In this document: piece after piece, positions 16,145-25,559 of the stretch | How positions within the stretch are numbered: position 1 is the first letter of the stretch | How the letters are laid out: each line of letters opens with the position of its first letter | Assembly (NCBI GenBank): GCA_963706785.1 | Contig: CAVPNJ010000012.1 | Coordinates: 62,001 to 126,000 of the forward strand | Length of the DNA: 64,000 bases | Direction: 5' to 3' | From: Pollutimonas sp963706785 | GTDB taxonomy: Bacteria > Pseudomonadota > Gammaproteobacteria > Burkholderiales > Burkholderiaceae_B | Program-made: the position numbers and the translations under genes | Notes under the pieces: generated by a model | The model's database searches: none | Seen by the model: only the letters and a program-made list of their open reading frames with translations | What the model was told of the DNA's origin: nothing

Positions 16145-17077
16145 ATGTTGCATATCTCCGACGAGATGGTGAACGCCGTCGTGGCGCCACGCGATGCGCA
16201 GGAAGTGTTGCTTGCCGCCTTTCTAAGCTACGCCGATGGCGAAGCCTCGATGCAGAAGCGCATTCGAACCGAGACTGACGGTGTCAAGCTTTCCACGTTA
16301 GGCGCAGTAATTCCAGGCCAGGGGGTCGCCGGTGCAAAGGTTTACACAACGATAAATGGCCAGTTTTCCTTTGTGATCTTATTATTTTCAGCGCAAGATG
16401 GGCGCCCGTTGGCTACCTTCGACGCAGCCGCCCTTACCCGTATACGAACCGCCGCCTGCACGGTGTTACTAGCAAAAAAACTAGCACGTCGCTCGGCCAA
16501 AACCATGGGCTTGTTTGGCGCGGGAATCCAGGGGACCGAACATGCCGTCCAACTGGCGCACGAATTCGGACTTGAGCAGATACTTGTCTGCGATCCCTAC
16601 GCAGCTCCCGATACTGCGAATCGGCTGGCGACGGCATCCGGCGCGTCAGTCCAGATGGCGACGGCCGATGAAACGGTGGCCAGTGCCGATATTTTGGTTA
16701 CGGCCTCGCGCTCGACTATGCCGCTTTTTTCTGGCGAGCTATTGCGCCCGGGTGCGTTTGTGGCAGCGATCGGATCCAGCTTGCCGACGACCCGCGAGCT
16801 GGACGATGCCGCCATGGCGAAGGCGAAAGCCATCGTCATCGAATGGCGGCAACAGTCTTTGGAAGAGGCGGGGGATTTAATCCTTGCCCACCCTGAAGCA
16901 TTGGTCAGCGCAAAGGTGGTCGAACTTGGGCACGTGCTGGCGGGCGCCAGCATATGCCGGCAATCGGAAGATGATGTTTTCGTCTATAAGTCGGTAGGGG
17001 TGGGGCTGGAGGATATCGCGTTGGCCGGTCATGCGTATCGCCAGGTGGCACAGCTTAAGGGCTTGGCATTGCCATAG
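16145..17077 (+). CDS. Ornithine cyclodeaminase / mu-crystallin family protein
   Basis: The ATG at 16145 gives 310 aa beginning MLHISDEMVNAVVAP, matching the family length. The family Lys (K65 in AGAKVY), R101-T102 and the Rossmann motif GAGIQG (125-130) are present. Family members are NAD(P)-dependent imine-handling enzymes: ornithine cyclodeaminase, delta1-pyrroline-2-carboxylate or other ketimine reductases, and amino acid dehydrogenases. As the last gene of the oxygenase unit it suggests an amine or imine intermediate in the pathway, which is inference. Confidence 0.85.
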   Translation: MLHISDEMVNAVVAPRDAQEVLLAAFLSYADGEASMQKRIRTETDGVKLSTLGAVIPGQGVAGAKVYTTINGQFSFVILLFSAQDGRPLATFDAAALTRIRTAACTVLLAKKLARRSAKTMGLFGAGIQGTEHAVQLAHEFGLEQILVCDPYAAPDTANRLATASGASVQMATADETVASADILVTASRSTMPLFSGELLRPGAFVAAIGSSLPTTRELDDAAMAKAKAIVIEWRQQSLEEAGDLILAHPEALVSAKVVELGHVLAGASICRQSEDDVFVYKSVGVGLEDIALAGHAYRQVAQLKGLALP

Positions 17078-17145
17078 CCGCAGGCCGGAACAAGCGCCTT
17101 GGCGCGGTGCCCCGACTGACGACTAACGGTACCAACCGGCAGCAA

Positions 17146-18295
17146 TCACTTCAGCAAGCGCCATTGGCCATCTTTGACGGTGATTAGTTCACGGCCCCGA
17201 TCATCGAATCCACTGTGGTCTTCGGGACTCATGTTGTAGACGCCTTGCGTACCCACCAGTTCATGCGTTTTCTCCAGGGCATCGCGCAAGGCGCTGCGAA
17301 ATTCCGGGGTGCCGGGCTTTCCTGCCTTGGCTGCAATAGGGATGGCCTGCTCGAGTAGTAGGCCGGCGTCCAACACATTGGCGCCGAAGGTAGCAGGTGG
17401 GGCTGCCATGCATTGCGGTGTAGCGGGTAATGTAGTCTTGCGCTATCTTTTTCGAAGGATTGCTGTCGGCGATCTCTGGTAGCACCAACATAAGCCCAGC
17501 CGCCAATATGGTGCCTTCGACATCTTTACCGCCCAATTTCAGGAAGGCGGGTAAAGCGGCGCCGTGAGTCTGATAGAACTGACCTTTGTAGCCTTGCTTG
17601 GCCAGGGTAGCCTGGGGTAGCACGGCGGCTGTACCGGTGCCGGCAATCAGTACCGCATCTGGCTTCGAGGCCAGAACTTTTAGGGCCTGGCCGGTAACCG
17701 AGCTGTCGGATCGCTGATAACGTTCGACAGCCACGATCTTGATGTTGTTTTGTGCCGCCAGGCCGGTGAACACTTTCAGCCAGTTCTCGCCATACGCGTC
17801 GTTAAAGCCTATGAATCCCGCGGTCTTTACCCCCGTATTTGCCATATGCCCGACAATGGCCTTGGCGATAAGATCGTCGTTCTGAGTAGTTTTGAACACC
17901 CATTTTTTTTCGGGCGTCATGGGCAGAATAACGGAAGCGGTACCAACCGGCGACAGCATGGGTGTGCCCGATTCAGCTATAAACTGAATTACCGCCATGG
18001 CGTTGGGCGACCCCGTGGGGCCGATAATCGCGTCGACCTTTTCTTCGGTTATCAGCTTCTTGAATATTGTGACAGACTGAGTAGGATCGCTGGTGTCATC
18101 CAACGAAATGTAATCTACCGTCAAATCGCCTATTTTTTTCGGAAGCAGTGGTACCGTATTCTTCTGCGGGATGCCTACCATGGCCGTGGGGCCGGTAGCC
18201 GATGTAACGACGCCTATTTTGACTTGGGCCAATGCGGGCGTGGCACCTATCGCACCGAGCAGCATTGCGGCGACGGCTATCGTTTTGAACGGCAT
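17146..18295 (-). pseudogene. Branched-chain-type (LivJ) ABC substrate-binding protein, frameshifted
   Basis: Two frames join to one periplasmic binding protein of about 380 aa. The N-terminal part (signal peptide ending PALA-QVKIG, then SATGPTAMVGIPQKNT) runs to about 17405. The C-terminal part continues as APPATFGANVLDAGLLLEQA in the other frame. The break is near 17400-17410, where one extra base in the GGCAGCCCCACC stretch (gene strand) would restore a GAPPATFG reading. It converges on the oxygenase unit and has no permease or ATPase beside it, so it is an orphan receptor. Sequencing error and true inactivation cannot be told apart. Confidence 0.75.
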
Positions 18296-18495
18296 GGACG
18301 GTTCTCCGGTAGAGAGTTAAAAGATATTGCTGTAAATACTTGAATTTCGTTACTGTATTTTAGACGGCCGCAATGGCTTGCGCGGTATGCTACTTGCGTT
18401 TTTTGCCCTGTAAACCTGAAAAAAGCACTAAAACTTTGAACTTTCAAGCGTATTTGGCCTCTATATTGCGAGTTTACCGAATATCGCTTCAAGTA

Positions 18496-18522
18496 TTAGC
18501 ACTCCGCTGACCGGAGTGCTAA
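18496..18522 (+). promoter_or_regulatory. CIRCE operator (HrcA site) upstream of rpoH
   Basis: TTAGCACTC, nine bases, then GAGTGCTAA: an exact match to the CIRCE consensus bound by the HrcA repressor. The inverted repeat extends 2 bp inward on each side. It ends 39 bp before the rpoH start codon, so HrcA bound here should block rpoH transcription or lie in the 5' leader. This would place the heat-shock sigma factor under HrcA control. Confidence 0.93.
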
Positions 18523-18561
18523 TATTAGACTATATCGTTTTTAGCGAGGACTGTTCATCCG

Positions 18562-19444
18562 ATGGCTCATAGTACGCATTCTTTAGCCCTTTCCAACCAG
18601 CAGTTGGCCGTGGCTATTTCCAATCCCGGTGCTTTGGGCACGATCGAGGCCTATATTAGTGCTGTCAATCGTCTGCCTATGCTTACACACGAGCAAGAAC
18701 TGGCTTTGGGCAAACGTTTGCGCGATGAATCAGATCTCGATGCAGCCCGTCAGCTTATTACGTCTCATTTGCGGCTTGTTGTCTCGATTGCCCGCCAGTA
18801 TCTCGGCTACGGTCTGGCTCATGCAGACCTTATCCAGGAAGGTAATGTGGGTCTCATGAAAGCCGTCAAGCGTTTCGACCCTGAACGCGGGCGTTCGTTT
18901 GGTGTCATTCGCCGTTCACTGGATCAAGGCTGAAATACACGAGTACATCGTGCGCAATTGGCGCATGGTGAAAGTGGCTACCACCAAGGCGCAGCGCAAG
19001 TTGTTCTTCAACCTGCGTCGTATGCGTCCCGATGGCCAGACGCTCGATCCCGAACAGGTCGAGTCCATAGCGCGCGAACTCAATGTGCGGCCGGAAGATG
19101 TCAGCGAAATGGAAGTTCGCATGTCGGGCCGCGAAATGGCGCTTGAATCTCCCGGCGACGACGACGACCACTACGCTCCGATCGCCTACCTCTCTGACGA
19201 AGGGCAACAAGAACCGTCCCGTATTCTTGAACGTCGTGCACTCGACTCCTTACAAGGGTCTGGCCTGACAGACGCCGTCGAAAGCCTTGACCCGCGCTCA
19301 CGCCGGATTGTTCAGGCGCGTTGGCTGCAAGATGACGGCGGGGCAACTTTGCACGAGCTGGCGGCAGAATTTGGTGTGTCGGCCGAGCGCATTCGTCAGA
19401 TTGAATCGGCGGCATTCAAGAAGCTGCGTATTGCCTTAGCCTAG
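18562..19444 (+). pseudogene. rpoH: Heat-shock sigma factor RpoH, single-base frameshift
   Basis: Two overlapping frames make one sigma-32 of about 293 aa. The first contains regions 1.2-2.2 (MLTHEQELALGKRL, LVVSIARQYLGYGL, LIQEGNVGLMKAVKRFDPER). The second contains the rest: SFAVHWIKAEIHEYIVRNW, the RpoH box region with RKLFFNLR, and region 4 ending in AERIRQIESAAFKKLR. They are joined by removing one G from the GGG run at 18889-18891, which restores the conserved ERGVRLVSFAVHWIKAEI. The product directs transcription of chaperone and protease genes. A broken rpoH is improbable in a free-living bacterium, so I favour a sequence error. The start follows an AGCGAGGA ribosome binding site, downstream of a CIRCE operator. 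Confidence 0.9.
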
Positions 19445-19617
19445 GGCGCAATACCGACATAAACTTTTACACGGTTTATTTCCGCAGTTTGCGAACTTAT
19501 CATCGGCGGTACGTACTAACCAATATAGGCCATTGGTTTGCCATGCGATGCGCGAGCCGTACGTCTATCGTCCGCTTCGGCTTCTCCTCTTCCCCTCCCT
19601 TTTGAAGCGGATGTTTA

Positions 19618-19646
19618 TGGGACACCTCCTCGGTGTCCCATTTTTT
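19618..19646 (+). terminator. Rho-independent terminator downstream of rpoH
   Basis: A 9-bp stem (TGGGACACC with GGTGTCCCA), 5-base loop and a run of six T end about 200 bp after rpoH. It lies in the 362-bp gap 19445-19806, in which I see no other gene. The last 70 bp of the gap are AT-rich and presumably hold the promoter of the antiporter gene. Confidence 0.85.
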
Positions 19647-19806
19647 ATGCCTGCCGCATATTGTCCACCCTAGCCGAAATACGCAACACTAAGGCGTCGT
19701 TCACAAATTTCGCTCTCTAATAAGAAAAAAATATAGCCGATCAAAAAAATCGGTCGAAAAAGCGATATTCTATGCAGGCATAGTACGGTGTAGCAAGGAA
19801 AGCAAC

Positions 19807-22347
19807 ATGCAAATAGGGCATGTAGTGTTTGGCTTGGCCGGCTTGCTGGCCCTGGTGTCTTTCATGCCTGCACTTGCCGGGCGTCTTCGGCTGCCTTATT
19901 CAATACTGCTCGCCATTGTCGGGTTTGCTCTTGGTCTGATCATCCATGTCCATAGCTGGGCGCCTTTGGTCATGTCCGACTTCCTGGATTCGCTGCAGCA
20001 TTTCGAAGTTTCCTCCGAAACTTTTCTTTTCGTCTTTCTTCCCGTTCTCTTGTTCGAGACGGCTTTAGCCCTTAACGTGCGGCGCCTGCTCGACGATATT
20101 GGCCCTATCCTGATGATGGCCATTGTCGCGGTGGTCGTGTGCACCTTGGCGGTCGGGTTTTCTCTTGATGCCGTGTCAGGCTATGGACTTGTGGTGTGCC
20201 TGATGCTGGGCGCGATTGTGGCAACGACGGATCCTATCGCCGTAGTGGGCGTATTCCGCGAGGTCGGTGCACCCAAGCGGCTGACGACACTGGTTGAAGG
20301 CGAGTCTCTGTTTAACGATGCTGCCTCGATCGCCCTGTATTCCGTATTGCTTACTGCTCTGTATGGCGGAGTCGAACTCTCGGCGGGACGGGTGTTTTCC
20401 AGTTTCGTGCTTAGTTTTGTGGGTGGCGCGGTAGTAGGCTTTCTGATGGCACGGGCTGCCAGTAGCCTATTCTTCTGGTTGCGAGGCTGGCCCACTGCGG
20501 AAATCACCTTGACGGTGGCGCTCGCCTATCTGGCTTTCTATATATCGGAGCACTATCTGGGCGTGTCGGGTGTGGTTGCCACGGTCATTGCAGGGCTGGT
20601 CGTGGGTTCGACCGGCCGCACACGGATGTCACCGACAACTTTCGAGCAACTATCCGGGTCCTGGGCGCAATTTGGCTTCTGGGCGAACTCTCTTATTTTC
20701 GTGTTTGCCGCCATGTTGATCCCGCGCATGATGACGGAGATCACTTGGATGGAGATGCTGCTAATTTTGCTTGTCTTCGTCGTGACGCTGGCGGCGCGCG
20801 CGGTAATGGTGTTCGGTGTCGTGCCCATTCTGGGCCTGACCCGCTTTGGGACCAAGGTCAGTCGAGCCTACCGCGTCGTGATGTGGTGGGGCGGCTTGCG
20901 CGGCGCTGTGTCACTGGCCCTGGCTCTGGCCGTGACGGAACAGGACAATGTCCCTTACGAGGCGCGGCAATTCGTGGCCGTTATCACGACCGGATTTGTC
21001 TTGATGACTTTATTCATCAATGGCATCAGTTTGCGGCCGCTCATACGGCGTCTGGGCTTGAACGAGCTTTCCTCTTTTGACAGAACCTTGCGCAATCAGG
21101 CCTTGGTGGTGGCGCTCGAGGACTTGCGCGATAAGACGGACGAAATTGCTTGGAAAGAACATATTGGTGAAGATGTGCGCAAGCGGGTGCATGCCGTATT
21201 CGATGCGAGCCAGGCCAGCGTGGACGTCGGAGAAGTCAATCGTTTATCCCACGATCAAAAGGTCTACGTGGGCCTGGCAATGGTCGCGGCCCGCGAGGAA
21301 GAACTGTTTTTCGATACCCTGAAGGCCCAGCTAGTGGACTGGCGCACCGCCGAGTTTTTACTGGCCCGCGCCGAACGCTTGGGTGAGGCCGTGCGCGCAG
21401 GAGGACTGGCCGGTTTCGAAGCGGCCATTGCGGTGGATCTTCGGTATTCGACTGCGTTTCGCCTGTCCTTGCGACTGCATTACTTGTTTGGCGTCCAGGG
21501 TTGGCTCGCAAGAGAGCTGGCCAAGCGGTTCGCTAACTTGATGAGCAAGCGATCGGTTGTCGAGCACTTGATCCGTTTCGCGGAAAAAGAAATACAGCCC
21601 TTGCTGGGAGCCGAAGCAACAGCAAGCATTATCGAAGCACATCGCCAACGCCTGTCGCTGCTGGAGTCTGCACTGCAGGCGCTAAATTTGCAGTATCCGA
21701 TATTTGCTCACTGGTTGCAGGAGGCCTATCTTGGCCGCATGGCACGCGCTCTGGAACGATCGCGTTATCGCGATATGTTGTCGCAATTTTTGATCACGGG
21801 CGAGATGTATTCCGACCTGGTAAAGCAGATCGAACAGCGCTGGAGTCATGTCGAAAAGCTCCCGGCCCTCGACATCGCCATCAGCGCCGACGAATTGATT
21901 AAGCGTGTGCCTATGTTCGAGGGTGCGTCAGCCGAGACATTGAAGTCAATCAGTAAGGTATTGAAGCCGCGGCTGGCCGTCCCTGATCAGGAAATCAACA
22001 TGCAACTGGGCAGAAGCCGGGTGATGTATTTCGTCGCGTCTGGCGCGGTGACAATCCATTTGCCGGACGACACAACCGTAGAGCTAGGAACGGGCGAAAT
22101 TTTTGGCGAAATGGCCTTGGGCACGGGCACCGAATTTGAGGCCAAGGTGACATCGCTGGGCTATAGCCGTTTGCTGATGCTGCTGGAAAGCGACTTTAAC
22201 GATTTGCGCGAACGCGACCCCGTATTGCGCGAGAAGATCGACCTTATCATTAAGCAGCGTCTGCGTGCGCTGGAAGTATGGCGGCAATTTCAGTCAGGAG
22301 AGCGCCAGCATGAAGCGCTGCCAGACCTTAGCCCCAAACCCTCTTGA
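19807..22347 (+). CDS. CPA1-family Na+/H+ antiporter with C-terminal cyclic-nucleotide-binding domain
   Basis: This 846-aa protein has about 12 membrane helices in the first 420 residues, with the CPA1 ion-site motifs TDPIAV (141-146) and ESLFND (166-171). A long helical cytoplasmic region follows. The C-terminal beta-roll cNMP-binding domain (about residues 690-815) carries the phosphate-cassette-like block GEIFGEMALG. It exchanges Na+ or another cation for H+ and may be gated by a nucleotide, as in SOS1/NhaP-like antiporters. The canonical Arg of cAMP sites is not obvious after the GEMAL block, so nucleotide binding is uncertain. It stands alone between rpoH and the convergent SCO gene. Confidence 0.9.
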   Translation: MQIGHVVFGLAGLLALVSFMPALAGRLRLPYSILLAIVGFALGLIIHVHSWAPLVMSDFLDSLQHFEVSSETFLFVFLPVLLFETALALNVRRLLDDIGPILMMAIVAVVVCTLAVGFSLDAVSGYGLVVCLMLGAIVATTDPIAVVGVFREVGAPKRLTTLVEGESLFNDAASIALYSVLLTALYGGVELSAGRVFSSFVLSFVGGAVVGFLMARAASSLFFWLRGWPTAEITLTVALAYLAFYISEHYLGVSGVVATVIAGLVVGSTGRTRMSPTTFEQLSGSWAQFGFWANSLIFVFAAMLIPRMMTEITWMEMLLILLVFVVTLAARAVMVFGVVPILGLTRFGTKVSRAYRVVMWWGGLRGAVSLALALAVTEQDNVPYEARQFVAVITTGFVLMTLFINGISLRPLIRRLGLNELSSFDRTLRNQALVVALEDLRDKTDEIAWKEHIGEDVRKRVHAVFDASQASVDVGEVNRLSHDQKVYVGLAMVAAREEELFFDTLKAQLVDWRTAEFLLARAERLGEAVRAGGLAGFEAAIAVDLRYSTAFRLSLRLHYLFGVQGWLARELAKRFANLMSKRSVVEHLIRFAEKEIQPLLGAEATASIIEAHRQRLSLLESALQALNLQYPIFAHWLQEAYLGRMARALERSRYRDMLSQFLITGEMYSDLVKQIEQRWSHVEKLPALDIAISADELIKRVPMFEGASAETLKSISKVLKPRLAVPDQEINMQLGRSRVMYFVASGAVTIHLPDDTTVELGTGEIFGEMALGTGTEFEAKVTSLGYSRLLMLLESDFNDLRERDPVLREKIDLIIKQRLRALEVWRQFQSGERQHEALPDLSPKPS

Positions 22348-22375
22348 TGCCCAGCGCTACAGCCTTAAGCGTTGC

Positions 22376-22978
22376 TTATAGCAATAGCCGGATATCGGCA
22401 GCTATGTCTTGGGCTTTGGCATTTCCGGCGATCAAGACACGAGCTTCCCCTTTCTGATCAAGGACGTAAAACGACGATGCATGATCCATGCCGTATTGTT
22501 CGGCCGTGCCGCCGGAAGACTTGGCGTAGTAAGCCTTGAACGATTTCGCGGTTTTGCTTAATTGGTCGGGGGTACCTGTAAGGCCTACGAAGTTGGGGTT
22601 AAATGCTTTCACATAGGCCGACAGGATTTCAGGGGTATCGCGGGCGGGATCCACGCTGATCATGATTACCTGAACTTTGGCGGCTTCGGGACCAAGCAAT
22701 TCCATTGTTTGCGACAATTCTGCCATGGCCGTCGGGCAGACGTCAGGACATTGGGTATAACCGAAAAACACAAGCGCGATCTTGCCCTTGTAATCTGCAA
22801 GGCGGCGTGTCTGCCCGCTGCCGTCCTGCAATTCGAGGTCTTTGCCAAGGTGCGTGCCATTAATGTCGGAGCCGTGAAAGGCCAGCGTTTCTTCCTTGCA
22901 ACCGGCCAGGAGGGTAGAGACGACGACCGCGCTCGAGGCGGCTAGGAAAACACGACGTTTGCTTGAAAAAATCGACAT
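22376..22978 (-). CDS. SCO1/SenC copper chaperone for cytochrome oxidase
   Basis: This 200-aa thioredoxin-fold lipoprotein has a lipobox ending at C27 (LLAGC) and the copper-binding set C77-x3-C81 (CPDVC) with H166 (MDHASSF). SCO proteins deliver copper to, or reduce, the CuA centre of CoxB at the outer face of the inner membrane. The gene ends the minus-strand oxidase assembly group, 20 bp after ctaB, which supports this role. Confidence 0.93.
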   Translation of the reverse strand: MSIFSSKRRVFLAASSAVVVSTLLAGCKEETLAFHGSDINGTHLGKDLELQDGSGQTRRLADYKGKIALVFFGYTQCPDVCPTAMAELSQTMELLGPEAAKVQVIMISVDPARDTPEILSAYVKAFNPNFVGLTGTPDQLSKTAKSFKAYYAKSSGGTAEQYGMDHASSFYVLDQKGEARVLIAGNAKAQDIAADIRLLL

Positions 22979-22998
22979 GAAAAACCCAGAGTTGTGGA

Positions 22999-23889
22999 TC
23001 AGATTAACGCGACCCAGTGATCGAGTAGCAATGCCGCAAAAAGCAAGGCCAAATACAAGATCGAAAAGCGAAATAGCTTGCGTGAGAGTTCGTCAGAATA
23101 TTCTTTGTATAGGCGCCACGCATACGAAACGAATATGCCGCTGAGCACGACCGCACAGGCCAGGTAAAGCATGCCGCTCATGCGCACAACGAATGGCAAC
23201 AGCGTCGCGGCGAAGAGTACAAAGCTATATAGCAGTATATGCAAACGCGTGAACGATTGGCCATGGGTCACGGGCAGCATAGGCAGACCTGACTTGGCAT
23301 AATCGTTATTGCGATACAAGGCCAGCGCCCAGAAATGAGGTGGCGTCCAGATGAAAATGATCAGCACCAGCACCCAGGCTTCGGCGGGAACCGAATCTGC
23401 GATGGCTGCCCAGCCCAAGGCTGGCGGCATAGCGCCCGAAAGACCGCCAATAACGATATTTTGCGGAGTGCGCGGCTTCAGGATAATGGTGTAGACGATT
23501 GCGTACCCTACAAACGTGGCGAAGGTCAGCCACATGGTCAGAGGGTTGACAAGGGTATACAAAACCGCCATGCCCAGACCCCCCAGCAGTCCCGACATTA
23601 CGATGACCTGTAGATTGCTGATCGTGCCGCGCGCAGTGCCGCGCCTTGCCGTGCGTAACATGCGCGCATCGATTTCCTGTTCGATCAGGCAGTTCACAGC
23701 AAAGGCAGCCGCCGCCAATAACCATATACCAACGGTGCCTGCCACAACTTTCGCCGGATCCGGTACGCCCGGGCTGGCCAGGAACATGCCGATGACAGCG
23801 CAAAACACCGCAAGCTGGGTGACACGCGGCTTGGTTAAAACTAGGTACTGTCGGAAGATCGTTTGCGTTGGAACGGGAACAGTAGTCAT
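22999..23889 (-). CDS. ctaB: Protoheme IX farnesyltransferase (heme O synthase)
   Basis: This 296-aa UbiA-family prenyltransferase has about nine membrane helices. It carries the Asp-rich motif NCLIEQEIDARMLRTARR, the GLSGAMPPALGW block and the second motif HFWALALYRNNDYAKSGLPM. It farnesylates heme B to heme O for the aa3-type oxidase. The start codon overlaps the end of ctaA by 4 bp, so translation is probably coupled. Confidence 0.95.
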   Translation of the reverse strand: MTTVPVPTQTIFRQYLVLTKPRVTQLAVFCAVIGMFLASPGVPDPAKVVAGTVGIWLLAAAAFAVNCLIEQEIDARMLRTARRGTARGTISNLQVIVMSGLLGGLGMAVLYTLVNPLTMWLTFATFVGYAIVYTIILKPRTPQNIVIGGLSGAMPPALGWAAIADSVPAEAWVLVLIIFIWTPPHFWALALYRNNDYAKSGLPMLPVTHGQSFTRLHILLYSFVLFAATLLPFVVRMSGMLYLACAVVLSGIFVSYAWRLYKEYSDELSRKLFRFSILYLALLFAALLLDHWVALI

Positions 23890-24899
23890 GCCAGTATTTT
23901 AGACCTATAGACGCGCGACAGGCGCACCAGGAGAGTGACACTGGCCAGAACCAGGCCGGCAGCGCCGCCGTTATGCAGTACGGCAATTAATAGGGGCCAT
24001 TGAAAGAAAATGGTGGTCAGCCCGGTTAGCAGTTGAGCAAGTAACAGCCCCAATAACAGTTTGGCTGGCCCGCGCAGGCCCGGTTCAGGCAGCAACTTCC
24101 AGGCCAGTATACCCAGATACGCAAACACCGCGAACGCGAAGTTTCTATGCACCCAGTGTATGGCCGTCAAGGCGTATTGCGAAATCATCTCGCCCGTGGC
24201 CAGGGTACCGAGTCCACGGATAAGCGAGTATCCGTTTTCAAAGTCCATGGGGGGAAACCATTCTCCGTGGCAGGTCGGGAAGTCCATGCAAGCAAGCGCT
24301 GCATAGTTGGTACTGACCCAGCCTCCCAATGCTATTTGCACAAACAGCAAAACGACTCCGGCTACCATCCATGGATGCCAGCGTCGGGCGTGCGGACTTA
24401 ACGGTTCGTGGGTTTTTTCCCGTGCAGCAAGCCATGTCATCAAGGCCAGCAATATCATGCCGCCCAGCAGGTGGCTGGTTACCACGATAGGCATGAGTTG
24501 GTGCGTGACGGTCCAGGCGCCGAAAGCGCCTTGAATACACACGGCGATCAAGGTCACGATGGCCAGGCGCGGCGTGTTGCCGAGCTGGCGGCGATAACGC
24601 CACGCCAGGTAGACAATGCCGATGATCATCATGCCAAGTATCGAGCCCACGTAGCGGTGGATCATTTCGATCCAGGCTTTGGAAAAGCTGACGGCACCGT
24701 GAGGCATCGCCTGCAAGGCCTGTTCGATATGCCCACTGGCGCCGAGCGGCGTTATTTTGCCGTAACAACCGGGCCAGTCCGGACATCCAAGGCCTGAGTC
24801 GGTCAAGCGCACGAACGCTCCGAACATGATTAGATCCAGCGTTAGGAACCAGGTGACAAACACCAGCTTCCGGTACCGCGAGGTAATGCGTTCCAACAT
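23886..24899 (-). CDS. ctaA: Heme A synthase (COX15/CtaA)
   Basis: This 337-aa integral membrane protein has eight predicted helices in two four-helix halves. Conserved blocks are visible: FVRLTDSGLGCPDWPGCYGK, EMIHRYVGS, VTSHLLGGM and AIHWVHRNFAF, whose His residues bind heme. It oxidises the heme O methyl group to heme A. It is encoded between the thioredoxin-like gene and ctaB, and its stop overlaps the ctaB start. Confidence 0.95.
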   Translation of the reverse strand: MLERITSRYRKLVFVTWFLTLDLIMFGAFVRLTDSGLGCPDWPGCYGKITPLGASGHIEQALQAMPHGAVSFSKAWIEMIHRYVGSILGMMIIGIVYLAWRYRRQLGNTPRLAIVTLIAVCIQGAFGAWTVTHQLMPIVVTSHLLGGMILLALMTWLAAREKTHEPLSPHARRWHPWMVAGVVLLFVQIALGGWVSTNYAALACMDFPTCHGEWFPPMDFENGYSLIRGLGTLATGEMISQYALTAIHWVHRNFAFAVFAYLGILAWKLLPEPGLRGPAKLLLGLLLAQLLTGLTTIFFQWPLLIAVLHNGGAAGLVLASVTLLVRLSRVYRSKILA

Positions 24900-24905
24900 T
24901 CTTGA

Positions 24906-25550
24906 TTAGCCAATTCTTGAGTTGCGTATCAGTTTACTGATGTCGTTACGAACCGATATGGGATCGGCATCGGCGGGGAATTCCATCATTAGGTTGCCCA
25001 AAGGATCGATTATCCACATAGGGGCCTTCAATGCGGTTTCGCGCTCCGCTGCAGTGGCGTTGGGCTTGAGGTATGCGGCAAGTTGTTCAGGATTGGCGCG
25101 CAATATATTGGTGCCTTGGTAGGAGTCAAGTATTACGGGTGGAACTTCGCCGTCGTCGGTGACGAACCAAACGCGTGCCAGGCGCTCTACATTTTTGCCT
25201 TGGCTGGCGTGTGAATTACGTAAGATGAATAGTTTCTTTACGCAGGATTCGGGGCATGCCGCTTCATCGGCACTGACCAGTAGCCACTTGCCATGCAGGC
25301 TGTTTAAGTCAAAAGGTTTGCCGTCCAGCGTTGCCAAAGGCAACGCGTCTGTGTTGGGCAGAGGCCGCTGGGGCTGCACTAGGGTGCCATAGTTAGTTGC
25401 TTCTTGCGGCCGCAACCCTAATGCAGGGACATAATAAGCCAGCAGCGCAAAAACCAGCGGCGCCAGGCACACCGCCAAAATCAGGAATAAGGGGGTTCTG
25501 GATCGCGACGGGTTGGGTTTCTTCGGCGTAACAGGGGTAGGGCTGACCAC
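24906..25550 (-). CDS. Membrane-anchored thioredoxin-like protein of the oxidase locus
   Basis: This 214-aa protein has a cytoplasmic Pro/Lys-rich start, one N-terminal membrane helix (about residues 22-45) and a periplasmic domain with a CPESC motif in ADEAACPESCVKKL. The Cys-x3-Cys spacing is the same as in SCO proteins, although the SCO distal His is not obvious. It lies 6 bp upstream of ctaA and 9 bp downstream of SURF1. A redox or copper role in CuA assembly is plausible; the family is uncharacterised as far as I know. Confidence 0.78.
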   Translation of the reverse strand: MVSPTPVTPKKPNPSRSRTPLFLILAVCLAPLVFALLAYYVPALGLRPQEATNYGTLVQPQRPLPNTDALPLATLDGKPFDLNSLHGKWLLVSADEAACPESCVKKLFILRNSHASQGKNVERLARVWFVTDDGEVPPVILDSYQGTNILRANPEQLAAYLKPNATAAERETALKAPMWIIDPLGNLMMEFPADADPISVRNDISKLIRNSRIG

Positions 25551-25559
25551 AATATTTCC

